Of a stretch of 12,413 nucleotides of DNA, positions 1 through 6,050 are shown piece after piece. This DNA is from Clostridia bacterium. Its GTDB lineage: Bacteria; Bacillota; Clostridia; Oscillospirales; Acutalibacteraceae. A program made the position numbers and the translations under genes. Numbering within the stretch: position 1 is the first letter of the stretch; each line of letters begins with the position of its first letter. Under the pieces are notes generated by a model. It saw only the letters and a list, made by a program, of their open reading frames with translations, was not told the origin of the DNA and ran no database searches. The stretch is from the NCBI GenBank assembly GCA_900766895.1, contig CAAFXF010000045.1, positions 1-12,413 on the forward strand. Reading direction: 5' to 3'.

Positions 1-4
1 ATTC

Positions 5-48
5 AAACTAAAACAAAACTGACTCCGTTAGAAAAACGAAATCAGTTT
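5..48 (-). terminator. Intrinsic terminator of the leftward ydcF-like gene
   Basis: Read on the minus strand, positions 48-35 pair with 29-16 to give a 14-bp stem around a 5-nt loop (34-30). All 14 positions pair if two G-U wobbles are allowed. The stem is followed by the U-rich tail UGUUUUAGUUU (15-5). On the plus strand the two wobble positions become C/A mismatches (23/41 and 25/39), so the hairpin is clearly better as a leftward RNA. It lies about 70 nt beyond the stop codon at 120, where a terminator for that gene is expected. The stem is AT-rich, so its strength is uncertain. Confidence 0.7.
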
Positions 49-119
49 GTTGCTTAAAATTTAATTTTCTACTTCAAGTAGGTTCTTTTTGTACTGTCTG
101 CACAATCTGGGGCAGTTCA

Positions 120-857
120 TTAACCGAGGGTCTTTTTAATTTTTAGGTACCATACACCGAAAACCTCGCGTGTAAAGTAAGATACTCGTAGTACAGGTAT
201 GCTTTTTGCAGGGATAGCCGAAGCAGAAAAGCCTAATTCTTTTGCAATTAGTTTTGCTCTGTAAATGTGATATTCGGACGTTGCTATTGCAATTCTGTTT
301 GTGTCGGTAAATTCCTTTGAAAACAAAAGGTTTTCGTATGTTGAGGTTGATTTTTCCTCCTTGATAAGTCGGCTTTCATCTGTTCCGAGAGCGGTCATGA
401 TTCTGTACATACATTCGGCTTCGGATATTTGCTCATCCTTACCCTGTCCGCCTGATAAAATCGCCTTTGCATTTGGGTTAGCTTTTAGAAATTTTGAGGC
501 AGACAGACATCGGCTGTATAGTGCTTTTGACGGCCTTTTACCCTTAACCCTGCATCCTAAAATTATAACAATATTCTCATCTATTGCCGAAAGCCTTGAA
601 TTTGAAATGATTTTTATCAGTGTTATAAAGAATGCAATGAAAAAAATTGATATAACTGTAGCTGCAAAGCATATAATTATTTTCCCAAGCGTAAAAGAGA
701 ATAGGTATACAATTTTTTCAAAGAATACACTAACGGTTATAATGAAAGCACCGACGATTATTCCGAAAATATTACCAATGTTAACTTTTGATTTGAACAA
801 CGGAGAAAAATATATTGCAATAATTGCTACTCCGATACCTATTACAATAGCTTTCAT
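120..857 (-). CDS. YdcF/SanA-like (DUF218) membrane-anchored protein
   Basis: This is a 245-residue protein with about three N-terminal membrane segments (roughly residues 2-18, 29-46 and 58-84) followed by a DUF218 domain from about residue 94. The family's conserved blocks are visible: IVIILGCRV, then PSKALYSRCLSA, then ILSGGQG, then STSTYENLL, then ATSEYHIYRAKLIA near the C-terminus. DUF218 proteins such as E. coli YdcF and SanA are linked to envelope functions, and YdcF binds S-adenosylmethionine, but the biochemical role is not settled; I do not assign a reaction. The start at 857 has a good ribosome binding site (AAAAGGAG on the minus strand, 870-863) with 5-nt spacing. The gene stands alone: it diverges from gdhA and has its own terminator. 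The family call is confident, the function is unknown. Confidence 0.88.
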   Translation of the reverse strand: MKAIVIGIGVAIIAIYFSPLFKSKVNIGNIFGIIVGAFIITVSVFFEKIVYLFSFTLGKIIICFAATVISIFFIAFFITLIKIISNSRLSAIDENIVIILGCRVKGKRPSKALYSRCLSASKFLKANPNAKAILSGGQGKDEQISEAECMYRIMTALGTDESRLIKEEKSTSTYENLLFSKEFTDTNRIAIATSEYHIYRAKLIAKELGFSASAIPAKSIPVLRVSYFTREVFGVWYLKIKKTLG

Positions 858-898
858 ATGTGCTCCTTTTGTACATAATTCATAAATAGACTATCATA

Positions 899-928
899 AT
901 TATATGTTTTTGTAAATATTTTTATAAA
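899..928 (-). promoter_or_regulatory. Weak candidate promoter for the ydcF-like gene
   Basis: On the minus strand a perfect TATAAT (904-899) lies 42 nt upstream of the start codon, with a poor -35 candidate TTTATA (928-923) at 18-nt spacing. The whole region is AT-rich, so such matches arise easily by chance. Confidence 0.3.
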
Positions 929-943
929 CTTATGATAAAAATA

Positions 944-1004
944 GTGACAAATTATTTATAATGTGATAATATGTACTTGCTTTAATGTGTTAAAGTAATA
1001 TAAC
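944..1004 (+). promoter_or_regulatory. Candidate promoter region of gdhA (two alternatives)
   Basis: Two overlapping possibilities are visible. The first is GTGACA (944-949) with an extended -10 TGTGATAAT (962-970) at a short 15-nt spacer. The second is TTGCTT (977-982) with TATAAC (999-1004) at 16-nt spacing, which would leave only a very short leader before the ribosome binding site at 1016. A further perfect TATAAT (957-962) lacks a convincing -35. I cannot choose between them from sequence alone; mapping the 5' end of the transcript would decide. Confidence 0.4.
977..998 (+). promoter_or_regulatory. 22-bp near-palindrome upstream of gdhA, candidate operator
   Basis: TTGCTTTAA (977-985) and TTAAAGTAA (990-998) are inverted copies that match at 8 of 9 positions around a TGTG spacer. 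As RNA the odd position is a G-U pair, so a 9-bp hairpin is possible. It sits in the spacer of one candidate promoter and just downstream of the other, a position typical of an operator or a 5'-leader hairpin. No known regulator is recognised. Confidence 0.4.
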
Positions 1005-1015
1005 AAACTAAAATC

Positions 1016-1022
1016 AGAGAGG
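1016..1022 (+). promoter_or_regulatory. Ribosome binding site that decides the gdhA start
   Basis: AGAGAGG lies only 3 nt before an ATG at 1026 but 9 nt before a second in-frame ATG at 1032. The second spacing is within the normal range, so translation probably begins at 1032 (MAYVDEI...) rather than 1026 (MTMAYVDEI...). Confidence 0.55.
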
Positions 1023-1031
1023 AAAATGACT

Positions 1032-2366
1032 ATGGCTTATGTAGATGAGATACTTGAGTATCTTGAAAGAAAAGATTATTACGAGCCGGAATTTATTCAG
1101 GCTGTAAGCGAAGTGCTTAACTCACTTCGTCCTGTTATTGACGCAAACGAAAAGAAGTACCGTCAGGTTGCCTTGCTCGAAAGACTTATCGAGCCTGAAA
1201 GAATACTTCGCTTCAGAGTACCGTGGATAGATGATAACGGTCAGGTACACGTTAATCGCGGCTATCGTGTTCAGTTTAATTCTGCAATCGGTCCTTATAA
1301 GGGCGGTTTAAGACTTCATCCAAGTGTAAACCTCGGTATTGTTAAATTTCTTGGCTTTGAGCAAATTTTCAAAAATTCTCTTACAGGTCTTCCTATCGGC
1401 GGCGGTAAGGGTGGCTCTGACTTTGACCCTAAAGGCAAGAGCGACAGAGAAATTATGATGTTCTGCCAAAGCTTTATGACAGAGCTTTGCAAGGTTATCG
1501 GTGCCGATACCGACGTACCTGCCGGTGACATCGGTACAGGTGCAAGAGAAATCGGTTATATGTTCGGTCAGTACAAGAGAATTCAGGGAACATATGAGGG
1601 CGTTCTTACAGGTAAAGGACTTTCATTCGGTGGTTCCTTGGCAAGAAAGGAAGCAACAGGCTACGGTCTTTTGTATTTGACAGAGGAAATGCTCAAGTGC
1701 AATGACTCATCAATTGAAGGAAAGATTGTATGTGTTTCAGGCTCCGGTAACGTTGCTATTTATGCAGTTGAAAAGGCCCAACAGCTTGGCGCTAAGGTTG
1801 TTACCGTATCTGATTCAACAGGCTGGATTTATGACAGCGAGGGTATTGATGTTGAGCTTCTTAAGGAAATTAAGGAGGAAAAAAGGGAACGTCTTACTGC
1901 TTATGCAGAGGCTCGTCCTTCAGCACAGTATCACGCAGGAAGAGGCGTATGGCAGATTAAGTGTGATGTTGCTTTGCCTTGCGCAACACAAAATGAGCTT
2001 ACTATTGACGATGCAAAGGCTCTTGTTGCAAACGGATGTATTGCCGTTGCAGAGGGCGCAAATATGCCTACAACACTTGAAGCAACAAAGTATTTGCAGG
2101 AGCACGGTGTAATGTTTGCACCGGGCAAGGCAGCAAACGCAGGCGGTGTTGCAACATCTGCTCTTGAAATGAGCCAAAATAGTGAGCGTATCAGCTGGAC
2201 CTTCGAAAAGGTTGATGCAAAGCTTAAGGAAATTATGGTTAACATCTATCATAATATTGATAATGCTGCAAAGAAATACGGTCTCGACGGTGACTATGTT
2301 GCCGGTGCAAATATTGCAGGCTTTGAAAAGGTTGCAGATGCTATGATGGCTCAGGGTATTGTATAA
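1032..2366 (+). CDS. gdhA: NADP-type glutamate dehydrogenase
   Basis: This cytoplasmic enzyme makes glutamate from 2-oxoglutarate, ammonium and NAD(P)H, the main ammonia-assimilating step in many gut Clostridia. The 444-residue product has the length of hexameric bacterial GDHs (about 445-450). Catalytic landmarks match the Clostridium symbiosum enzyme closely: the lysine of GPYKGGLR (K90), K114 in FEQIFKNSL, K126 in GGGKGGSDFDP, and D166 in DVPAGD. The nucleotide-binding domain carries GSGNVA (about 237-242), and the segment SDSTG after the second strand resembles the SDSSG of NADP-dependent E. coli GdhA rather than the SGPDG of the NAD enzyme, so NADP(H) preference is inferred. Late motifs such as EGANMPTT and NAGGVATSALEMSQN are intact. 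An ATG two codons earlier (1026) is possible but too close to the ribosome binding site. The gene ends in tandem in-frame TAA codons and has its own terminator. Confidence 0.96.
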   Translation: MAYVDEILEYLERKDYYEPEFIQAVSEVLNSLRPVIDANEKKYRQVALLERLIEPERILRFRVPWIDDNGQVHVNRGYRVQFNSAIGPYKGGLRLHPSVNLGIVKFLGFEQIFKNSLTGLPIGGGKGGSDFDPKGKSDREIMMFCQSFMTELCKVIGADTDVPAGDIGTGAREIGYMFGQYKRIQGTYEGVLTGKGLSFGGSLARKEATGYGLLYLTEEMLKCNDSSIEGKIVCVSGSGNVAIYAVEKAQQLGAKVVTVSDSTGWIYDSEGIDVELLKEIKEEKRERLTAYAEARPSAQYHAGRGVWQIKCDVALPCATQNELTIDDAKALVANGCIAVAEGANMPTTLEATKYLQEHGVMFAPGKAANAGGVATSALEMSQNSERISWTFEKVDAKLKEIMVNIYHNIDNAAKKYGLDGDYVAGANIAGFEKVADAMMAQGIV

Positions 2367-2380
2367 TAATTTTGTTATGG

Positions 2381-2409
2381 AAGGAGAACAGTTTTTGTTC
2401 TCCTTTTTT
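2381..2409 (+). terminator. Intrinsic terminator after gdhA
   Basis: AAGGAGAACA (2381-2390) pairs perfectly with TGTTCTCCTT (2396-2405) around a 5-nt loop. The run of T residues spans 2404-2409 and continues into TATTTTAT. The other strand has no comparable U-tract after the stem, so this terminates rightward transcription. It separates gdhA from the ruv operon. Confidence 0.9.
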
Positions 2410-2433
2410 ATTTTATATTAATATAATAATATA

Positions 2434-2462
2434 TTGCATATAATTTTATATTGTGGTATAAT
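2434..2462 (+). promoter_or_regulatory. Extended -10 promoter of the ruvC operon
   Basis: A perfect TATAAT (2457-2462) is preceded by TGG, giving an extended -10 TGGTATAAT. TTGCAT (2434-2439) stands 17 nt upstream as a partial -35. The expected transcript start near 2469 gives a leader of about 20 nt before the ruvC ATG at 2490. No GAAC-N4-GTTC LexA box lies between the gdhA terminator and ruvC. Confidence 0.72.
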
Positions 2463-2489
2463 TAGTAAAATTGTTTGAAAGTGGTTGCT

Positions 2490-3011
2490 ATGGTTATTTT
2501 AGGAATTGACCCGGGATATGCTATTGTCGGCTGGGGAGTAATTGAATATTCTCATTCTAAATTCAGAGTTCTTGGCTACGGTGCAATAACAACAACTCCC
2601 GAAATGCCTTTTCCTCAAAGACTGCAAACCATATATAACGATATGTGCTATATTTTTCAAAAATATAAGCCCGAGGTTATGAGTATGGAAAAGCTGTTTT
2701 ATAACTCAAACCAAAAAACAGTTATTGATGTTGCTCAGGCAAGGGGAGTTATTACTCTGGCGGCACAGATGAATATGAAGGATATATATGAATACACTCC
2801 GCTACAGGTAAAGCAATCCGTTACAGGCTATGGCAGGGCGGAGAAAATACAGGTTATGGAAATGACAAAAAGTATTTTGAAGCTTAATGAAATTCCTAAA
2901 CCCGATGATACTGCCGATGCTCTTGCAATGGCTATTTGCCACGCACATTGCAGCTCGTCGGCAATGAACAAAATCAACAGAATTACAAATTTTTCGGAGA
3001 ATAGCTTATGA
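2490..3011 (+). CDS. ruvC: Holliday junction endodeoxyribonuclease RuvC
   Basis: RuvC nicks two opposing strands of Holliday junctions during recombinational repair, acting with the RuvAB branch-migration motor. The 173-residue product has the family's usual length. Metal-binding acidic residues are in place: D7 in ILGIDPG, E67 in VMSMEKLF, and D140 and D143 in DDTADALAMAICHAH. The conserved YNSNQKTVIDVAQARG and PLQVKQSVTGYGRAEK segments are also present. I chose ATG 2490 because the product then begins MVILGIDPG like other RuvC proteins and because AAAGTGG (2478-2484) lies 5 nt upstream. An in-frame TTG at 2475 would fall almost at the predicted transcript start. The stop overlaps the ruvA start by 4 bases (ATGA, 3008-3011), suggesting coupled translation. 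It is the first gene of the long operon. Confidence 0.96.
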   Translation: MVILGIDPGYAIVGWGVIEYSHSKFRVLGYGAITTTPEMPFPQRLQTIYNDMCYIFQKYKPEVMSMEKLFYNSNQKTVIDVAQARGVITLAAQMNMKDIYEYTPLQVKQSVTGYGRAEKIQVMEMTKSILKLNEIPKPDDTADALAMAICHAHCSSSAMNKINRITNFSENSL

Positions 3012-3613
3012 TTTACAGCATAAAGGGTACACTTACTTATATGGAGCCTACATTTGTTGTTGTTGAGTGTGGCGGTGTTGGATTTAAGTGCTTTGCAAGT
3101 ACGACTACTATCACATCTTTATCAACTGTGGGAACAGAGGTACAGCTACTCACATATATGAGCATCAGAGAGGATGCTATGGATTTGTACGGCTTTAGCA
3201 CTCAAAACGAGCTTGAGGCCTTTAAGCTTTTGATTTCCATAAGCGGTGTAGGTCCAAAGGCGGCCATTTCAATTTTGTCAGCTCTTTCTCCGGATAAGCT
3301 TGCAATTGCAGTATCCTGCGGTGATACCAAATCTATTCAAGCCGCACAGGGCATAGGTAAAAAAACTGCCGAACGAATTGTACTTGAACTTAAGGATAAA
3401 ATGAGTCTGGTTGCCGCCGGTGAATCGGCTACTGTTGTTGAGAATATTCAAGCAAGTGCAGTCGGCTCAAATTCATCAGAGGCAATAGAGGTTTTGGTTT
3501 CTCTTGGTTTTAATCAATCGGATGCCGCAACTGTTGTCAGCAAGCTTGACCCTTCAATGTCCGTTGATGATATGATCAGAAAAGGGCTTCAGGCTCTTTC
3601 CGCTAATTTGTAA
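3008..3613 (+). CDS. ruvA: Holliday junction branch migration protein RuvA
   Basis: RuvA is the tetrameric DNA-binding subunit that holds the four-way junction flat and recruits two RuvB rings. The 201-residue sequence shows the three-domain layout of the family: an N-terminal OB-fold (about 1-62, starting MIYSIKGTL and including ECGGVGFKC); a central domain with two helix-hairpin-helix motifs, ISISGVGPKAA (about 76-86) and AAQGIGKKTAERIV (about 112-125); and a C-terminal RuvB-contacting domain (about 155-201) containing SSEAIEVLVSLGF. A variable serine/alanine-rich linker joins the last two. Nothing is missing. It overlaps ruvC by 4 bases and precedes ruvB by 11, keeping the classic ruvCAB order. 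Confidence 0.96.
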   Translation: MIYSIKGTLTYMEPTFVVVECGGVGFKCFASTTTITSLSTVGTEVQLLTYMSIREDAMDLYGFSTQNELEAFKLLISISGVGPKAAISILSALSPDKLAIAVSCGDTKSIQAAQGIGKKTAERIVLELKDKMSLVAAGESATVVENIQASAVGSNSSEAIEVLVSLGFNQSDAATVVSKLDPSMSVDDMIRKGLQALSANL

Positions 3614-3624
3614 TAGGTGAAATT

Positions 3625-4680
3625 ATGATAGAAAACGAATTTGAATACGATTTTGAAAACAGGATGTCCGCACCTGAGTATACTCCTGCCGATGAAGATA
3701 TAGAAAATTCCTTAAGACCGAAGCAATTAACCGACTATATCGGTCAGGAAAAGGTTAAGGAAAACCTTTCTATTTACATTAAGGCGGCAAAGCAAAGAGG
3801 CGAGGCGCTTGACCATGTTTTGCTTTACGGACCTCCGGGACTCGGTAAAACAACTCTTGCAGGTATCGTTGCAAACGAAATGGGAGTAAATATAAGAATT
3901 ACCTCCGGACCTGCCATTGAAAAGCAGGGTGATCTTGTAGCAATTCTTTCAAATCTTGAACAGGGCGATGTTTTGTTCATCGACGAAATTCACAGATTAA
4001 ACAGAACCGTTGAGGAAATTCTTTATCCTGCAATGGAGGACGGAAAGATTGATATTATTATCGGCAAGGGCCCGAGTGCAAGAAGCTATCAGTTAAGTCT
4101 TCCAAGGTTTACACTTGTAGGAGCTACCACAAGAGCCGGTCAGCTTTCTGCCCCGCTTCGTGACAGATTCGGCGTTGTATTGAGGCTTGAAATGTACACT
4201 CCCGAGGAGCTTGCGCAGATTGTACATAGGTCAGCAAAAATTTTGAACATCAGTGTTGATAATGAAGGTGCATACAAAATTGCATCCCGTTCAAGAGGAA
4301 CACCACGTATTGCAAACCGTCTTCTTAAGCGAAGCCGTGATTTTGCAGAGGTTAAGTATGACGGTGTGATAACAAGTGAGGCCGCCGAATCTGCACTTGG
4401 CAGTATGGAAATTGATGAGCTTGGCCTTGATTCTATTGACCGCAGATTGCTGATGACTATGGTTAAAAACTACAACGGCGGTCCTGTCGGACTTGAAACC
4501 ATTTCTGCAGCTATCGGGGAAGAATCTGTTACTATCGAGGATGTATACGAGCCATATCTTATGCAGATAGGATTTTTGGCGAGAACACCGAGAGGAAGAA
4601 TAGTTACTCCTGCGGGATATAGGCATCTCGGAATAAATAAGGACAATACAGATAATACTCAACAAACTTTTGATTTGTAA
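3625..4680 (+). CDS. ruvB: Holliday junction branch migration DNA helicase RuvB
   Basis: RuvB is the AAA+ hexameric motor that pumps DNA through the RuvA-bound junction using ATP. The 351-residue protein has an N-terminal segment ending in the conserved LRPKQLTDYIGQ (about 30-41), Walker A GPPGLGKTT (69-77), Walker B FIDEIH (118-123), sensor 1 VGATTRAG (165-172), the PLRDRFG segment with the arginine finger (about 177-183), sensor 2 GTPRIANR (225-232), and a C-terminal winged helix (about 265-336) with the family motifs GGPVGLETI and GFLARTPRGR. The ATG at 3625 has AGGTGA (3616-3621) just upstream. The roughly 20 residues at the N-terminus are acidic and variable, as is usual. It ends 17 bases before glmM. 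Confidence 0.97.
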   Translation: MIENEFEYDFENRMSAPEYTPADEDIENSLRPKQLTDYIGQEKVKENLSIYIKAAKQRGEALDHVLLYGPPGLGKTTLAGIVANEMGVNIRITSGPAIEKQGDLVAILSNLEQGDVLFIDEIHRLNRTVEEILYPAMEDGKIDIIIGKGPSARSYQLSLPRFTLVGATTRAGQLSAPLRDRFGVVLRLEMYTPEELAQIVHRSAKILNISVDNEGAYKIASRSRGTPRIANRLLKRSRDFAEVKYDGVITSEAAESALGSMEIDELGLDSIDRRLLMTMVKNYNGGPVGLETISAAIGEESVTIEDVYEPYLMQIGFLARTPRGRIVTPAGYRHLGINKDNTDNTQQTFDL

Positions 4681-4684
4681 TTTT

Positions 4685-4689
4685 GGGAG
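4685..4689 (+). promoter_or_regulatory. Ribosome binding site that decides the glmM start
   Basis: GGGAG lies 8 nt before ATG 4698, which gives the canonical GlmM N-terminus MGRLFGTDGVRG. A longer reading from TTG 4683 would place this site inside the gene and leave that codon only 2 bases after the ruvB stop, so it is unlikely. Confidence 0.7.
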
Positions 4690-4697
4690 TTGTTTTT

Positions 4698-6050
4698 ATG
4701 GGCAGACTTTTTGGCACAGACGGTGTACGCGGTGTTGCAAACGAGGATTTAACAAATGAGCTTGCAATGCAAATAGGATGTGCCGCCGCTACTGTTTTGT
4801 TAAAAAATTCTAAAAGTTCAAAACCAACTGTATTGATCGGCAAGGATACAAGAGCATCGGGCGATATGCTTGAGGCTGCATTAACCGCAGGACTTTGTGC
4901 GGTTGGATGCAATGTTTTGTCGGTAGGTGTAATTCCTACACCGGCAGTTGCCTATCTTGTAGGTTTGTACGAATGTGAGGCGGGAATTATGATTTCTGCT
5001 TCTCACAACCCTTGTGAATATAACGGAATTAAGATTTTTCAAAAGTCCGGTTATAAGCTTGATGACAGACTTGAAGAGGAAATTGAGTCAATTATTCTTG
5101 ATAAATCGGAAAAAATTGAGCTGAAAACAGGCGGCGACGTGGGTAATTCTACTGTCTGCAAAACAGCTGTTAAAGATTATGTAAAGCATGTCGTTTCTAC
5201 AACAGATGTTAGATTTGACGGCATAAAGCTTGCTCTTGATTGTGCAAACGGCTCTGCAAGTGTGTGTGCAAAGGAAATTTTTTCACAGCTTGGAGCAACA
5301 TGCTATATGCTTAGTGACATTCCCGACGGCACAAATATTAATCATAATTGCGGTTCCACTCATCCCGAGGAGCTTATGCGCTTTGTAAAGAATGCAGGCC
5401 TTGATGTCGGCCTTGCCTTTGACGGTGACGCTGACAGAATGCTTGCAGTTGATGAAAAAGGAAATCTGGTTGACGGTGATAAGGTAATTGCAATATGCGC
5501 TTCAATGATGAAGCAGGAGGGAAGGCTTAAGCAAAACACGGCAGTTGTAACCGTTATGAGCAATTTGGGCTTTTTCAAGTTTTGCAACGAAAACTCTATT
5601 AATTGCGCAAAAACTGCCGTCGGCGACAGATATGTTCTTGAAAAAATGCTAAAGGACGGATACAATATCGGCGGTGAGCAATCGGGACACGTAATTTTTC
5701 TTGATTATGCAACTACCGGTGACGGTGAGCTTTCGGGCGTTCAGCTTCTTAAGGCAGTTGTAAAAAGACAAAAGCCTTTATCTCAGCTTGCTTCTATAAT
5801 GCAGGTTTATCCGCAGGTTCTTATTAATGTTAAGGTTTCTGCCGAGGGCAAGAAAAAATACAACAATGACGAATATATTATTGCCGCAACACAAAAGGCC
5901 GAAATGGAATTGATGGGCGACGGACGCGTGCTTGTACGAGTAAGCGGAACAGAGCCTTTGGTTAGAGTAATGCTTGAGGGTAAGGATATAAACCATATCC
6001 AAAGGTTAGGAGAAGAAATAGCACAGGTAGTTAAGGAAAGACTTTCGTAA
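4698..6050 (+). CDS. glmM: Phosphoglucosamine mutase GlmM
   Basis: GlmM interconverts glucosamine-6-phosphate and glucosamine-1-phosphate, the step before GlmU on the way to UDP-GlcNAc for peptidoglycan. The 450-residue product has the standard length. It shows the phospho-acceptor serine S102 in ISASHNP, the same number as in E. coli; the metal-binding loop DGDADR (242-247); the sugar-binding loop GGEQSGH (325-331); and the phosphate-binding loop RVSGTEPLVRV (414-424). The ISASHNP and GEQSGH loops fit GlmM better than the general phosphoglucomutase/phosphomannomutase relatives. Its stop and the next gene's start share one base (TAATG, 6048-6052). In many Bacillota glmM follows cdaA-cdaR; those genes are absent here and ruvB precedes it. 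Confidence 0.95.
   Translation: MGRLFGTDGVRGVANEDLTNELAMQIGCAAATVLLKNSKSSKPTVLIGKDTRASGDMLEAALTAGLCAVGCNVLSVGVIPTPAVAYLVGLYECEAGIMISASHNPCEYNGIKIFQKSGYKLDDRLEEEIESIILDKSEKIELKTGGDVGNSTVCKTAVKDYVKHVVSTTDVRFDGIKLALDCANGSASVCAKEIFSQLGATCYMLSDIPDGTNINHNCGSTHPEELMRFVKNAGLDVGLAFDGDADRMLAVDEKGNLVDGDKVIAICASMMKQEGRLKQNTAVVTVMSNLGFFKFCNENSINCAKTAVGDRYVLEKMLKDGYNIGGEQSGHVIFLDYATTGDGELSGVQLLKAVVKRQKPLSQLASIMQVYPQVLINVKVSAEGKKKYNNDEYIIAATQKAEMELMGDGRVLVRVSGTEPLVRVMLEGKDINHIQRLGEEIAQVVKERLS

Noticed and set aside
69..90. Small palindrome CTACTTCAAGTAG followed by a T-rich run, as a possible rightward terminator
   Set aside because: The stem is only 4-5 bp with a minimal loop, and no rightward gene upstream is visible to need it.
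301..885. A 194-codon open frame on the plus strand opposite the ydcF-like gene
   Set aside because: Its reverse strand encodes a protein with clear DUF218 motifs and a good ribosome binding site; the plus-strand product has no recognisable domain and no convincing ribosome binding site.
1702..2252. Several open frames of 100-136 codons on both strands inside gdhA
   Set aside because: They are shadows of a strongly conserved gene, lack ribosome binding sites and show no domain.
2384..2400. GAAC...GTTC inverted repeat resembling a Gram-positive SOS box
   Set aside because: The spacing between half sites is 7 rather than 4, and the repeat is part of the perfect stem of the gdhA terminator.
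2438..2451. ATATAA-TT-TTATAT inverted repeat in the ruvC promoter spacer as an operator
   Set aside because: The arms contain only A and T in a very AT-rich intergenic region, so chance explains it.
2475..2489. TTG start five codons upstream of the ruvC ATG
   Set aside because: It would begin within a few bases of the predicted transcript start, leaving no room for a ribosome binding site, and the extra residues are not typical of RuvC.
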